A stretch of DNA of 64,000 nucleotides, taken from NCBI GenBank assembly GCA_003255065.1, contig QAOA01005888.1, forward strand, positions 285,461-349,460, in the 5' to 3' direction. Shown here piece after piece: positions 23,359 through 35,998 of the stretch; within the stretch, counting starts at the first letter, position 1, and the number at the start of each line of letters is the position of its first letter. The stretch is from Cercis canadensis (Eukaryota > Streptophyta > Magnoliopsida > Fabales > Fabaceae). Made by a program: the position numbers and the translations under genes. Under the pieces are notes generated by a model that made no database searches, was not told the origin of the DNA, and saw only the letters and a program-made list of their open reading frames with translations.

Positions 23359-24592
23359 TAGAGCTGGGTTCATGGGCTGAGCCCGTTGGGGCCCGATAAA
23401 ATGGTGGGTTGGGTTTCCTAAATGGTGGCCCATTTAAAATCGGGCCAATTTGGCCCGGCCCGATTTGGCCCGTGGCCCGATCGGGTTCATGCCGGGTTGG
23501 CCCGATTTGTTTTTTTGTTTTTTTGTTTTTTTTCCAACTTTCAATTGTCCTCATTCTAAAATATGAATGCAATCTCTAACTCAAAAATCAGAATTTCATC
23601 TCTCACATTTCACTCTCCCAAAATTTGACTATCTTTCTATACGGTTCTACTTCTACGGTTCTACCCCTCTCCGCCTCCTTCTCCTCAATCCTCACTGCCG
23701 CCTCTCCTTCTCCAGCACTAGCCAACACTTCCCATCTTTTTCCCCCATGCTCAATATTAGATGAAGTACTTTGAAGTTTGTTGTTGTTAGCACAAAGTAA
23801 AGTTGATGGGTATTGTTTCTTCAATGTTCTTTGAGGTTTCTTATGGGTTTCTTAGCTTTGCATGAAGTGGGTATGCTTTATTTTTCATCTATACTGTGAT
23901 TATTGGGCGAAATCTGTTATTTTTGGACCCCCGCGCTTAGCGCTGGCATCTTGACTTCAAAAGTTGCTGTTGCTGGACCCCCAGCGCTGGGCGCCAGATC
24001 CCAGCGCTGAGCGCCAGCACCCCAGAGGCTGTCGCTGGAACCCCAGCGCTGGGCGCCAGATCCCAGCGCTGAGCGCCAGAACCCCAGAACCTTCCATCCA
24101 GTTGATTTTTCGTATTAAGCCTTCAACTACAATTTTTCTAATACCCTACCTATAAAAACAATAAAAATGGGTATATTTAGGACATAAATTTGGACTCTCT
24201 TATCTTATTATAACATAAGTATATTTTTTTATGAACTTTATTAAATCAATCTTAGAAGGACTAGGTAGTAAAAGATTTAGTTTCTCTTAAACTTTAAGGT
24301 ATTAAAAAGGAAATTGTTTATTTGAATTTGTATTTTGATTGCGTATGTTAATATTTGATATTTCATAATCAATATGTTCTCATATTCTCTAAAAAATAAG
24401 CATGACAAAAAAAATTAAAAAAAAAAAAGATTTTGGCCTGTTATGGCCCGTTATAGCCCGCAGCCCGAGGTGGGCTGGGCTGGGCTGGACTGAGAAATAG
24501 CTGGCCAAATTAGAATCGGGCCACTTTGGCCCGGCCCGTTTAGGCCCGTGGCCCGGCCCTAATGGGTTGGGCTGGCCCGTTAGCCAGCTCTA
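23359..24592. mobile_element. Non-autonomous hAT element in the KCR1-like intron
   Basis: The ends are TAGAGCTGG at the left and CCAGCTCTA at the right, followed inward by GGGCC-rich motifs in inverted orientation (typical plant hAT ends). A perfect 8 bp direct repeat ATATATAG flanks it (23351-23358 and 24593-24600), matching the hAT superfamily. Length 1234 bp; no hAT transposase frame is seen. The interior has a CT-rich leader-like part (23560-23760) and a GC-rich tandem repeat. Confidence 0.92.
23978..24090. repeat. 62-bp GC-rich tandem repeat inside the hAT element
   Basis: Two near-perfect copies offset by 62 bp (CCAGCGCTGGGCGCCAGATC at 23981 and its match at 24043), each with AGCGCT and GGCGCC palindromes. 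This is strongly different in composition from the AT-rich surroundings. A third, diverged GCGCTTAGCGCTGG lies at about 23932. Confidence 0.8.
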
Positions 24593-25123
24593 ATATATAG
24601 CATATGCAGTGTGGTGAGTGGGAGTCACCATTATTCATTGCTAGAATTTGAATACATCATTGAGGACTTGTTAGGCTCTAGCTTCAACCATTGGCAAGAT
24701 TTGGAAATATGAGTTACGAGACTATGATCCTGTCTTCCCTTCTAAGTTCTAACAGTTACTGTGCTGTCCACATTAATAAAATGCATAGGAAATGGGTTAA
24801 TTTCGTTTTGCAGCTCAGTATATGCTGAGAATTTTCCATGATTTCTTATGGAGATTTGGTCGATGCAGGTTCCACTATATATGGCAACAAAAATGGCATC
24901 AATCAGGAGATCTTCGTTCTTTGTTCCATCAACAGATGGATATGCCAAAGCGGGCGTTCGGTGGATAGGCTATGGGCCTCGCTGCACACCTTACTGGCCT
25001 CATTCCCTTCTGTGGGCGTTGGCACACTCATTGCCAGAGTCTCTTGTTGATGCTTGGCACCTGGGCTTCTGCCTTGGCATTCGAAAGAGAGGGCAGCTCA
25101 AAGACTCAAGGAAGAAGGAATAA

Positions 25124-26597
25124 AAGGATACTCTATTCTGCTCTCTAGTCATACATGTCTGCTGGGATATGCGGACTGCTAGTGGATTAAAATTCCAAGT
25201 GCCTGTTATATTTCTGATTTTTATCTTAGGGTATGTTTGGTAGGGGAGTAAAATTTAAGGGATTAATCGCTTCCTCATTACTGTTCTAGGTTGGTGAAGT
25301 GATTTTAGTTTTAGTGAGCAAATCAAGACAGATAAAGTCATTTCTTTTGAATCNTCTCTCTCTCTCTCTCTCTGCCCCATTCTTTATAAATGCAATTATT
25401 GCCTTGTTTCAGAGAGGATGTGTTTGTTGGCATTAAAACGGTACCAAGAAAATAAAACAAAATGAACTACTTATGTAGTTGAGCCTCTCATTTTCCATAT
25501 TAGATGGTATGTAACCTATGGATTGGCTTACATGATAAAGTGTTTATGACCGAGTATAACAGAACAATTATGTTGTCTTCTTAGATTAGAGGTCTTTTTG
25601 GCAGAGGTTGAACTTCAATCAAAATCTTGAGAGCTTTTAAGGAAGTATAATAATAAATATTTTCTCAGGAGTTGTAGCGCTATCATCGGAGTGGTAGTAT
25701 AGCATTCACCTTCAATTATATATAAAGTTAGCAGTCAAGAGATGCATTAAAATCCGTTATCGCATAAAGTAGTTTCATTTACGCAAAAGTTTTTCTCATA
25801 AAGACAATATATTTCACTCTGCGATCAAATGGATATATCAATAACGTTTCTTGCATTATGGAAAATTGCCGAAAACAGACTAGTTTTTCGATTTTAAAGC
25901 AACTGGATTCATGCCAACGTCAATAATAGCAATTACTCAAAAACAAACCGATTTACTTCAAAAGTAGTGGTATGCAAAAAAATGGAGAAACAAGATGGTC
26001 GAAGGGAGAAAGAATCAAAAGCATTCATTCTTTGTCTTCCTACGTCTCTCACAATAACCCATTTAATGTGTTTCACTTTCAGACTCTAAATCCATAAGGC
26101 CACCAAAAAATTAAAAAGGAGATAGACTCTCACCTCATAACACACAAGCCTTGGTTCGCAACAAGTCAGTGAGTGACTGCCGTATTGACCTCCGCAAAGG
26201 TACAAAAACAGTTAAGAAGAAAGTAGTCCCAACATACAATAACCAGCCAGAAAAAGAAAATCCATAAATACAAGAAGTTTTTTTCATTGCTTAGTAAATA
26301 TATCCTTATCCTTACATTACAAACACGAGCAACATTTAAGCAAACTTTTCAGAGTATTGTCGGATGGGATTTCAACAGAAGCCTTTTAACCATGTTAAAA
26401 AATGTGACAAGAAATTCCCACGAAACTTTTATTACATAACTCACCATTGAAATCTCCTCAGGTTATTTTCAAAAATGTTCTGGCAATGATGTGACACAGA
26501 CCGAAAAATCAATTATCAATATGTGAAGATGGCCAAAAGGAATCAAGAGTAGGAAGTGAGGCACTGAGGCCATAAAATGTGGTGGACTGTCATCAAA
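25124..26597. other. Intergenic spacer with microsatellite and N
   Basis: KCR1-like 3' flank, then AT-rich DNA. A (TC)n microsatellite at 25355-25372 directly follows N at 25354, a likely unresolved assembly position. The IDH1 3' UTR probably occupies the last part. No gene is seen. Confidence 0.6.
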
Positions 26598-29500
26598 TTA
26601 GTCCAAGTTAGCAAGGACAGCATCAACAACCTCTTGGGTAGTGCTGAACCCACCAAGATCTTTTGTTCTGTGCTTGCCCTCCAAAATTACACGCTTGACA
26701 GCAGTTTCGAGCCGATCCGCAAATGAAGGAAATTGAAGATGCCTCAGCATCATGGCTGATGAGAGGAGCAAAGCAACTGGATTAGCCTTTTCTTGCTCCA
26801 CCACCTTTTCATTTCCCACATTTCCTGCGGAAGCACCTTGCTCAAAGACAGCATGATCAGCCCCTACATTGCCTGTAGTCACCAGAAGCTTGATGAAATA
26901 GTTTTTGAACCAATATTAATGGGAAAACTAGATGAGAAGGGTTAATCAAGCATTAAAAATTATCTTTTTCTTCTTGATTTTTTACTCTCTACCACACAGA
27001 GACTTCCCACTGTGCATAAGTTTTACCTCCTGATTGGAATCATGATAGGAAGAGGCTAAGCTCAAATAGATAGCATCTAAAAATCATAACCAAGTTTGCT
27101 CAATAATTTTTCGTAAAATTAGATCTTGAATGATAGTGATCGTTACCTCCAGGCATGACACCAGTGCCCCCAGCAATACCAGCTGCTGTATTTGCGACTA
27201 GGTTTCCATAAAGATTAGGAGTCACCTACAAAAACATTTGACCATCTGTCAGTGCACTAACAGTTGGAAAAGCCAACTCTGTCCCAAATTGGTGTAGTGT
27301 AAACCATCAAATCTGTGGGTTAGATACTTAGATGTCACAATATAGGTGACTTTTATGGCCGAGGTCCCAGGGAATATAATCCCAGATTAAAAAATAAGTA
27401 ATATGAACAGAATAAGCCCCAGCAGACCCCCCACCCTGCCTCCACAAATATTGGCACCAAGAGAATTTGATTCTTTTTTTTCTTTTCTAAAAAAAAGCAT
27501 TGACACCACGAGAAACAAATAAAGCAAGGAAGCATGGGGCTAAATTGTATTTGATCTCACTTGAACAAGCATGACACAAAATCCATAACCAGGGAACAGA
27601 GGAAAAAGAATAGCAAAAACATATTGGATGCACAAGTTTGGATTAGCTTAATTACAATGGATAAAGCTGGATCTTGATCTGCGCATAAGAAGAGAAATAG
27701 AAATTTCAACCAGCTGTGTTATTCTTATTAGCAAGGTTGATACTAATCGCAAAATCAGCATAAGGTCCTGGACATGAGAATAATATTTGTAAATACAATA
27801 TGCTTCAACTTCTTAATTTAATTTTTTATTTTACTGGCTTTGAACCAAATACACTGCAGTAAGACTTTAAAACAAAAAATTCATGGAAATTCTATCAAAA
27901 GATAGTGCCTGAACCCAGCATGCAGTATTCACATGATAATTTATAATTGGTAGTAGAGTAATAGATGCAAGTCATGTAGATGTGAGAAGCAGCTAAAAAA
28001 AATCCATGAACAAAAATATGTTAGAAGTCACATACCATTACATCAAACTGCTCAGGTTTTGAGACAAGTTGCATGCAGCAATTGTCCACAATAATCTCGT
28101 TGTACTTGATACTAGGATACTTTGTTGCAACCTCTCGGCAAGATTCCAAAAACAGACCATCTGCAAGTTTCATAATGTTGGCTTTATGCACAGCTGTGAC
28201 TTGCTTCCTGTTGTTTAGGTAAGCATACTCAAAGGCATATTTTGCAATACGTTCTGAACAGAACTTTGTAATCACCTAGCAAAATTGACGGATGAGAAAC
28301 AGGAATACAGCTAGAATCAAAAGAAACAAAAATATTTACCATAATGAAGAGATAACTCAGATTTTATATCCAAATATTAAAAATGCACATATACATAGTC
28401 AACAATTTAGATCTACGGTATGTTGATTTCAACAATCTATATTACTCTTCATGCATAAACATGCACCTCATTTATCCATCTTCGATGAAATCTTAAGGAC
28501 AATATTGCAGTAATAATATATTATCTTGTAACCGTTACAACTATGTTTTCCTTGCAGTTATCACTGGAAGCAAGTGAGTGCAGACTTTGTTTCGCAATTG
28601 CTAATATAAAATTAGAAGAAGCAAAAAACAGAAAACTTACTATTATATGCAAAAAAGACTGAACCCACTTGTACAGAAGAAAAAGGGACCAAAAAGGATG
28701 GTGGCAGTGTACTTGAACAATGCTAAGCCTCCTAACTAAACACTGCACACCAATCCTAGCAGCAAGAAAGCAGTGGCTGCATAACATTATTCCACACAAA
28801 AATGTAAAGAGCTATTATCTTCATGTTGTGAGAATCAAGGTATTTATAACCAATGATGAAAGACAAGCTTTAGTATGTGAGGCAAGAAAGCAAAAGTCAA
28901 TGGCGAAGGTTTAGCAGATTAGCCCAGATTTCCAAGCTTGATAATCACACAACATGATTACTATGATAGCCAATGGTAAAAAACCATTACCCCTCGCAGC
29001 GCTACAAATTAAGAATATGAACTCGGTTAAAAAAGACAAGATCTCTTCAGTCCTCACTTGTCTGGCAAGCAAAAAAAAAAGAAAGATTATTGGAGGGAAT
29101 GGAAAATTTCAGTCATAAGAGGATCTTAGCCGATCACAGATATAGAGTTGAAAGTGAGGACCTTTTCCATCACGTTGCTAGTTTCAAACAATCCACAATA
29201 ATCAGTAAGTTTCTCATATTTTGTGTAGCTAAAAATAGAAGATACAAACTTGACTTCATCTTTCCCTTTAATTTTAATTGAGCAGTTTGCAATCATTCAT
29301 CACAAGCGCATTAACAGAAAACTTATCATATGCATCAAAATAAAAAATAAAACAACGCAAGCTATAACTATAAGGACGCTAAGTTTGTAGGCCAATCATG
29401 AAATGAGTAGAGCAAAGGCATAAGAGACCACCAAATAGAGTTTGAAGCAGTAGAATATACGCATGTTAGCCCTTTCGTATTGAGTGATCAGTGAAGAGCA

Positions 29501-30054
29501 TATATAAATACAATTGAGAAGAAGCAGAATACCTTAAGGCTCTCAACAACACCAGGAACGACCTCATGCTCGAGACCCGAATACTCCCCCTCCGTATTCT
29601 CCCTAATCACAACGATGTCCACGTTCTCGTGTCTGGTGGGTAATCCGGGCAAGTTGAAGCAATTAACTAGCGATGCGTACAAATCAAGCTCCTTTCTTAG
29701 CTGCACGTTGAGTGAGCTGACTCCACCTCCTACCGGAGTCTTCAAACCGCCCTTCAAGCATACCTTGTTCTTTCGGATCGAGTCCAGCACCTCCTGCGGA
29801 ACCCGCTTCATGTCACCGTGCACGTCGTAGCGCTCAAAGTACACCGGCGCGTGCATTGCCTCCATCACTTGCTCAACCGCGTTGGTGACAAGAGGACCAA
29901 TACCGTCGCCGGGTATCAGTGTGACAGGCCGCGGTGCTCCGTCGCCAGGTCGGGGCATGTAGGTCACAGACCTGGAATCGGATCCGTGTCCAGGTCCCCT
30001 AATTGTTGGACGATTGTTGAGCTGCTTTAGGATTGGTATTATTCTTCGAGCCAT
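26598..30054 (-). CDS. IDH1: NAD-dependent isocitrate dehydrogenase regulatory subunit, mitochondrial
   Basis: A subunit of the mitochondrial TCA-cycle enzyme that oxidises isocitrate to 2-oxoglutarate with NAD. Four exons on the minus strand: 30054-29533, 28275-28036, 27225-27147 and 26872-26598, total 371 aa, the family norm. The N-terminus is Arg-rich ([17 protein letters not shown]) and suits a mitochondrial presequence. Seen in order: [13 protein letters not shown], the [12 protein letters not shown] stretch (regulatory-subunit type, in place of the catalytic substrate loop), [50 protein letters not shown], and the end VDAVLANLD. The K-T-P-V-G-G-G form favours the regulatory (IDH1/2-like) rather than the catalytic subunit. 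Splice borders are GT/AG with matching phases. Confidence 0.95.
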
Positions 30055-31514
30055 GAAAGTATAGATTTTGCTCTACGATGAGCAAAAGGTTACTAAATTC
30101 AAAAGTGAGTCTCGTGTTACCGAGCAGTACAAGATAAAGGTTCAGTTTCCGATAGTTCAGACTTCACCCCGATTCAGCCGCAAGACAAGGTAGCAGAAGT
30201 AGAGACGGCGCGAGAAATTGACGAGAAAATCTGGGAATGAAACAAAATTGATCCACTTTTTTCTTTTTTTGCAATGATACCCCTTGTTTAGAGGAATTTT
30301 CAGCGTAGACCCTTAAATTAAATGTGCAATTATCCGATCTAAGTTGAATCTTCAATCCAAGATTATAAACTCAAATTAGAGTTTTCTAATACCAAACATG
30401 TTTCTCGAAGCTCATAAAGCTAGGTAGCCAGACAAAAGCAGAAGTTTTACCATGTAGATTTCATTGTAAGGGTTACTGACATCTCCCATCTCTTGTTCCT
30501 TCTTGTGTTTAATGAACTTCAGGTTAGAAAAGAGGGACAAAAAAAAAGGGTATTTTTTGGGAGATGAAGAATTTTAAGGAAGTTGGCTAAGTTGAAACAA
30601 TAATAAAGGGGAAAGCTGCTCTGAACGAGACCGATAAAAATGATCAAAAGTGAAAGTTTTATTTGAAGGCTTGAAGTGCATAAGCTAGATAAGTAGGGAA
30701 AAGTAAAAGTTATAATATGTATATTTTATGATTTGATTATGGGATGCCACCAATGGCTATTAAAATGGACAACGTTACTCACTCAATAAAATTGTGTCAC
30801 GTGTTGTTATCAATTATTGTTAATGGACAATAGGCATTAAAATGGATAATATTATTTACTCAATAAAATCGTATCACATGTCACTTTTAGTTGTTATTTC
30901 TCATAACTTGTGGCACCAAAGTGGTTCCTTAAAAAAAAAGTTTGGTTTTGCAAGTTTGCAAAATAACATTACTCATTTGTTCTATCGCTACGATACCTTG
31001 CTGCTGATGGCATTCACTTTTTGTTTTCATATTACGTTCCACGGGAAATTCAATTAAATAGGGATAATGAGAGAGAAAAAGAAATCAGCCTGATAAACAG
31101 AACTTACATAAGCACAAAGTTTATTGGATACTGCTAATCCAGATAGAGCTTATTAATCTGTCCAAAAGTTCAGCATAAACCATACTGTTTCAAGAATGGG
31201 AAAAAAGATAAACATAATAAACAGAGAGACTTAATCAAGGCAAATAATGCTTCTCAACCACTGAAACTTTTCACTACAAAGAAATGAAGCATAAAAGGCT
31301 CCATTACAGGGGGTAAAAAAAGAAAAAAGAAAGGGAAGGGATCAATCTCCTCGCCTTATAATGAAGCGGTTGCATCCCTTTTAGATACTAGACATCAAAA
31401 GCATATTGACTTTGCCCGTGTTATCTCAATGTCCCAGAGGTTCCCTTTGTGTCCCTTTGTATACTAAAGAACAATTTGACAAACTGAAATGGGTATAAAA
31501 TCACATCTTCTGAA
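30055..31514. other. IDH1 upstream / SLY1 downstream spacer
   Basis: Holds the IDH1 5' UTR and promoter and the SLY1 3' flank. A diverged tandem repeat of about 75 bp lies at 30758-30905 (ATTAAAATGGA, then ACTCAATAAAAT twice). No gene is seen. Confidence 0.6.
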
Positions 31515-33636
31515 CTATTGACTTGAAGTAGAAGCAGTATTACCCAAACCCATCTTCTGCCCCAACAATGTAAGCTGCTCTACAAACTCAACTCCAGTCA
31601 GAATTTCTGTTGTTCCATATATAACATGCTTGACAGGTTGCTGACGCTGTGCAAGGTCTTGCAAGCTTCCATATTCAACATAATTACCACCACCAATCAT
31701 GAATACTATTGCTTCTTTAAATGGTCCTTTCAAATGACTACTACTTGCTCCTGAACCAGACTTAGGAGCACGAGGATCAAACACAAGATAAGAATCTATT
31801 TCAGGATTTGGCCTCCCTTCAATCAAGGCTTCAACTGTCCTTGTCAATGCTAACTGCCTGTCATTAGATAAGAGATTCTTCACACCAGCTGTCACTGCAC
31901 TAATGGACTGCCCATAGAGTTTCTCAGCCCAGTCAACAATATGACTTCTGCCAGCAGAATTTGCGGATGCCAACGAGACATTTAAAGACTTAATCTTTTT
32001 CACATACTGAAAAGCAGCAGTATCAACCTCAGTCTCTCTTAGTGCTGATTCCACAGCTTCCACTTCCGAGGGATTAATGTTTTCAGAAGAAATAAGATAC
32101 ATGATGGCAAAGCGAAGCTTATCAATCTTTGTTCCCTTCCCCCTAAGCAAACCAAGAAGTTCATTACGTTCGATGCCCCCTCTGACCATCATGTCATTCT
32201 CCATTTTTGCATAAGAATCAAGTGACCTCTCCTTGATTTCACCCAACAATATTGTAGCAATGTTTGTGTGCTTATCAATCATCTGCTTCCTTTCAGTCAG
32301 TTCAGGCAGTGAGTTCACAGCATTCATCAAATGCTTTGTGTTACCAATCAAGTCCGTCCCTTCAAACTCTGCACCACTAGTTCCACCAGTCCTCTTATTT
32401 ACCTCGTCTACATCTTTCTTATACTTACTCAATTGAGTCTCAATCTCCACTGCAACTTCAGGAAATTCTAATGAGCCATTTGCCAGCCAAAATGAATCTG
32501 AACTATCCAATTCGTACGACCTCGTCCCACCTTTTTCTCCTTGCACACTCAACCTGTTCAGCTTTAACCCAAGAACATCATGAACAAGTGGACGATAACG
32601 AAAATCATGCTGTATTGCAACTGATAACTCAAAATTCCTGTCGAATATACACAAAACTGGACGCTGAAAGGAGCTAAGGAAACCACCACCTTCTGTGAAC
32701 AAATTGTTCTTTGACAACAAATGGTCACGCAATCTCTGATCCAATGCAGATGCAACCATCTCAGCAGGACCACCACGTGGGCACCTTATAATTGGAACAA
32801 CAGCAAGAGTAGCCAAAACACAAACCAAACCATCAACAATCTTCTTGACAATCTCCTCAATTTCACGATCCCCAGCTGATGGATCATTCAACTGGTGATA
32901 ACTAGACTTCTGGGACAAGGAAAACAAGTTATCTTCCAAAGTTACAAACTCCAAGTACTGATCATGCACCTTTGAAATGCGATGAATTGAATCTGAATTC
33001 AGAGTTTCAGATGCAAGATCCTCGAGAAGTGGACGAGGAATGGAGGTTGAGAAATTGAGGTGAAAACTGTCATAAAGGGAGCGGGAGGTATCAGCAATGA
33101 TCCGATGGATATTAGACTGATTAGGTTGGACGAAATAGACGGCAGGGACGTCGTGGACAGGTTTTCGATCCTTGTCAATTAGAAAGTAGAGGGTCACGCC
33201 ATGTTTGCGCAAGTCCTTAACATTGATCAACGGGGAAAGTATGTTTTGGCAAAACTTATCATAGATCAAGATCTTGTACACCTCTTCGTTTGCAGTACCC
33301 GTTGCGTTAACGGGTTGATTCAGATTCAGCATACGGGTAATACATTCTGAATTCCAAATCCAAAATCCCAAACAAACAGATCAGATTCGTGCATATACGA
33401 GTTTAATTTACGCTAACTACAAAGATTTATTCTTTTCATTTTTTCCAATTCAGTTCTAAAAGTAGAGTATCCAAAGAAACATAAACAGGTACAATCACAA
33501 AACAGTTTCCAATTAATTGAAGAAAAATTGAAATTCTCGGCGAATAACTATAACAGAATAGGAGCAGAGATCGAAATGAACAAGATAATCCTAATAGAGA
33601 CTTACCCGTTTGCTTCTGACGAAGATTGAGAGACAT
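31515..33636 (-). CDS. SLY1: Sec1/Munc18 family vesicle-fusion protein SLY1
   Basis: An SM protein that binds the Sed5/SYP31-type syntaxin and helps SNARE assembly in ER-Golgi transport. There are two exons: 33636-33606 (MSLNLRQKQT plus one base) and 33346-31515, giving 620 aa against about 627 in Arabidopsis as I recall. The Sec1 domain covers nearly all of the protein. Seen: MLNLNQPVNATGTANEEVYK, LRKHGVTLYFLIDKDRKPVH, VPAVYFVQP, CPRGGPAEMVA, LLSKNNLFTEGGGFLSSFQR, FDRNFELSVAIQHDFRYRPL, KHTNIATILLGEIKER, AIVFMIGGGNYVEYGSLQDL and MGLGNTASTSSQ. An ATG-initiated frame at 33371 is intronic; the short first exon supplies the conserved N-terminus. It faces the mutase-like gene head to head. Confidence 0.96.
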
Positions 33637-34287
33637 AGCTCTGAAATTCGAGTTCTCCTATGCACCAAAGACCCACAGAACGAGATTCCTTTCTTTGTAT
33701 GCGAGTGAAGAAGAGGTACAAGAAAACGGTGGAGTAGCTGTTCACTTTGTAGTTTCTAGCTAGCTGTGGAGGAGATGTCAAACAGAGTGAAATACTTTTA
33801 TTTTATTTTAGCACTGCAATTAAGTTAAGTTAAGGGCTATTATTTAATATAAAAATTGAAAATTAATAGGAACTTATAAAAAAAAAAAAGTAAATTTATA
33901 TTTACGTTAAAATTTAATAAAATAATTTTTAAAAGAACACTAACTTAAAATAATTTTTTTAAAAATTGATATATATAATAAAATAATTTAGTATTTATTA
34001 AATTTTAAATTTTGTAAGAATTATTTTGTTATATATATTAGTTTTTTTAAAAATTATTTTATAATTAATTTTTTTAAAAGATTATTTTATTAAATTTTAA
34101 AAATTTTAAGAATGTAAATATAAATTTACTCAAAATAATAAAATAAATAGCGAGAGAGACCATTTCCTATTTTGTCATATAAATACCAAATAAGTAAATA
34201 GCCTCCGCTCCCTGCTTTCCGCTCCGCTGGGAATCACTTTCACCTCACCATCACGAGAGCGAGAGGAAGGGAGGAAGAGAGCTAGAA
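33637..34287. promoter_or_regulatory. Divergent promoter region between SLY1 and the mutase-like gene
   Basis: 650 bp separate the two divergent start codons. The region must hold both 5' UTRs and core promoters. Its middle is occupied by a 242 bp near-palindrome (33889-34130), leaving about 250 bp for SLY1 and 160 bp for the other gene. Confidence 0.65.
33889..34130. repeat. 242-bp AT-rich palindrome (MITE-like)
   Basis: Starts AGTAAATTTATATTTAC and ends GTAAATATAAATTTACT. The arms remain complementary through TTTAATAAAATAAT blocks to a small central loop near 34000. The whole unit could form one hairpin. No coding content. Confidence 0.8.
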
Positions 34288-35998
34288 ATGGAGATGACGT
34301 CGTTTCTACGCAACAGATACTGGGTTTTGAGGCATGGGAAGAGCATTCCAAATGAGAGAGGCATTATTGTTTCCTCCATGGTTTGTTTTCTAATTTCTTC
34401 ATTTATAGCTTGCCGCTGGGTTTCTTTCTACTTACTTTTTCGTGCATATATATAATATATCTGATAATTGGCTACAAAAATAACAGGAAAACGGTAGGCG
34501 TCCAGAATTTAAATTGGGTTCCGAGGGAGTTAATCAAGCAGAATTGGCTGGAAATTTATTCCTAAAGGTACATCAGATCGTTACTTATTCTTGTTTCAAT
34601 GAATAATGTCCACTGGCATTTAAGCACCTATTCCTTATCCTTCAATCTTTATGTTTGCTTTTTTGGCTCTCTCTCATCACTCTGACTACGCCTGGAAATG
34701 ACCATGCATCCTATTTTCATTAATTTAGACATTAAAATACTATATATGCATCAACACTCAGCAGCTCTCTAATTGTATTTCTTGGGCAGGAACTAGAGAC
34801 CAGTAATATAGCACTTGAAAATGTACGCATTTGCTACTCTCCATTTTCAAGAACAAACCACACTGCAAAAGTTGTTGCAACTGTGTTGAATCTTCCTTTT
34901 GAAGGCCTGCAGTGTAAGGCAAGGCTTCTCTGAGTAGATTAATTATGTTTACGCATATGTTTCTATCAACAAAAAAAAAATGTTTACACATATGCAGCAA
35001 TGGTCAATAGATACCCCCAAATCTCCAAACTTGCTGGATTGGCCTTTCAGGGAAGCAATTCTCTCTTCGGATTTTAGCAGTCTACTACTTGCTTCTTAAC
35101 ATGTCAATCCCTCAAATTTCGTAATTTTTTCCTAATTGTAATATCTGTTATGCAATTACTTTTCATCAGTTGGGTCTATTTTTTAATGCAGGTGATGGAT
35201 GATCTTAGGGAACGTTACTTTGGTCCTTCATTTGAACTTATGTCACACGATAAAGTAAGTGATTGGCACCTCGTGCAGCTGTGTTGTTACTTGGCTGTGA
35301 TGTGATATAAATGCAAATTGACTTCATACAAGGTTCTAGAGTGTAGAGATATTGGATATTCAAAACACTAGTCTGGTTCTGGTTAAGTTATTGAAGTGTC
35401 ACTGTTTAATAAGTAATACTAGTGTTTATTAGTATTCTCACGACGTAGGCAAAATTTAAGCAATTCTAAAATTTCTCTTGCCATTATCAACAGTATGCAG
35501 AGATTTGGGATATTGATGAGCAGGATCCTCTCGTGGGACCAGAAGGAGGAGAAAGTGTCAAGGATGTTGCTTGTAGACTTGCAAGTGCATTAGTTACTAT
35601 GGAGTCAGAATTTGAAGGGTAGTGATTTTCATCTTTAATATCGTTAGAAAATCTTGTGGTGTTGTCATGGTTTTAACCACTTGGTAGTGCAGCGTATCTA
35701 TTGTCGTACTGGAGTTATTACAAGCAATGCAAACTAACTGCATTTGAAAGTTAAAAATATAGACCTTTTATGTGTATGCTTACGACATTTTATTAATGTC
35801 TGCAGATGTGCAATTTTGGTTGTCAGCCATGGAGATCCCCTACAAATCTTGCAGACAATTCTGAATGGAGCTAATCAACACAAGGAATCCACTTCTAATG
35901 ACTTGGTGTCAAGATTAAAAGCAGTCCAGGTGGCATCCATCTTGTCCCAGCACCGCAAATATGCGCTGCTTACTGGAGAACTCAGGGCAGTCATTTGA
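34288..35998 (+). CDS. Phosphoglycerate mutase-like (histidine phosphatase superfamily) protein
   Basis: Six exons: 34288-34380, 34487-34567, 34790-34918, 35192-35254, 35494-35618 and 35806-35998, giving 227 aa. Branch-1 histidine phosphatase features: YWVLRHGKSIPNERG near the N-terminus (RHG with the phospho-accepting His) and VVSHGDPLQ near residue 174 (second catalytic His). Other landmarks are ENGRRPEF, RICYSPFSRTNHTA and YFGPSFELMSHD. It probably removes phosphate from a small metabolite; the substrate is unknown and true glycolytic mutase activity is doubtful. As I recall, it corresponds to Arabidopsis At4g38370, next to LAZ1. Intron 3 appears to use a GC donor (AAG then GCAAGG at 34919). 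It converges with LAZ1. Confidence 0.9.

Larger units (their letters stand above)
22621..25123 (+). pseudogene. KCR1: Truncated very-long-chain 3-oxoacyl-CoA reductase (KCR1-like), last two exons only
   Basis: KCR1 is the ER enzyme reducing 3-ketoacyl-CoA in very-long-chain fatty acid elongation. A short exon remnant at 22621-22650 encodes KNGIDVQCQ before a GT donor. The last exon, 24869-25123, encodes an intact 84 aa C-terminus starting VPLYMATKMASIRRSSFF, with GYAKAGVRWIGY and TPYWPHSLLWAL, and ending KDSRKKE. The NAD(P)-binding and catalytic Ser-Tyr-Lys region that should lie upstream is absent. Sequence before about 22615 is unrelated, so the gene is 5'-truncated. The intron is enlarged by a hAT insertion (23359-24592). 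The last exon could be expressed only as a fragment. Confidence 0.85.

Noticed and set aside
23928..24090. CRISPR-like or satellite array from the GC-rich repeats
   Set aside because: Only two to three copies without spacers, inside a hAT element of a plant genome.
28521..29281. Open frames on both strands within IDH1 intron 1
   Set aside because: Intronic, no protein similarity recognised; the IDH1 exons splice cleanly around them.
33347..33371. ATG at 33371 as SLY1 start
   Set aside because: The codons before ECITRML are intronic; the short exon at 33636-33606 gives the conserved N-terminus with correct splice sites and phase.
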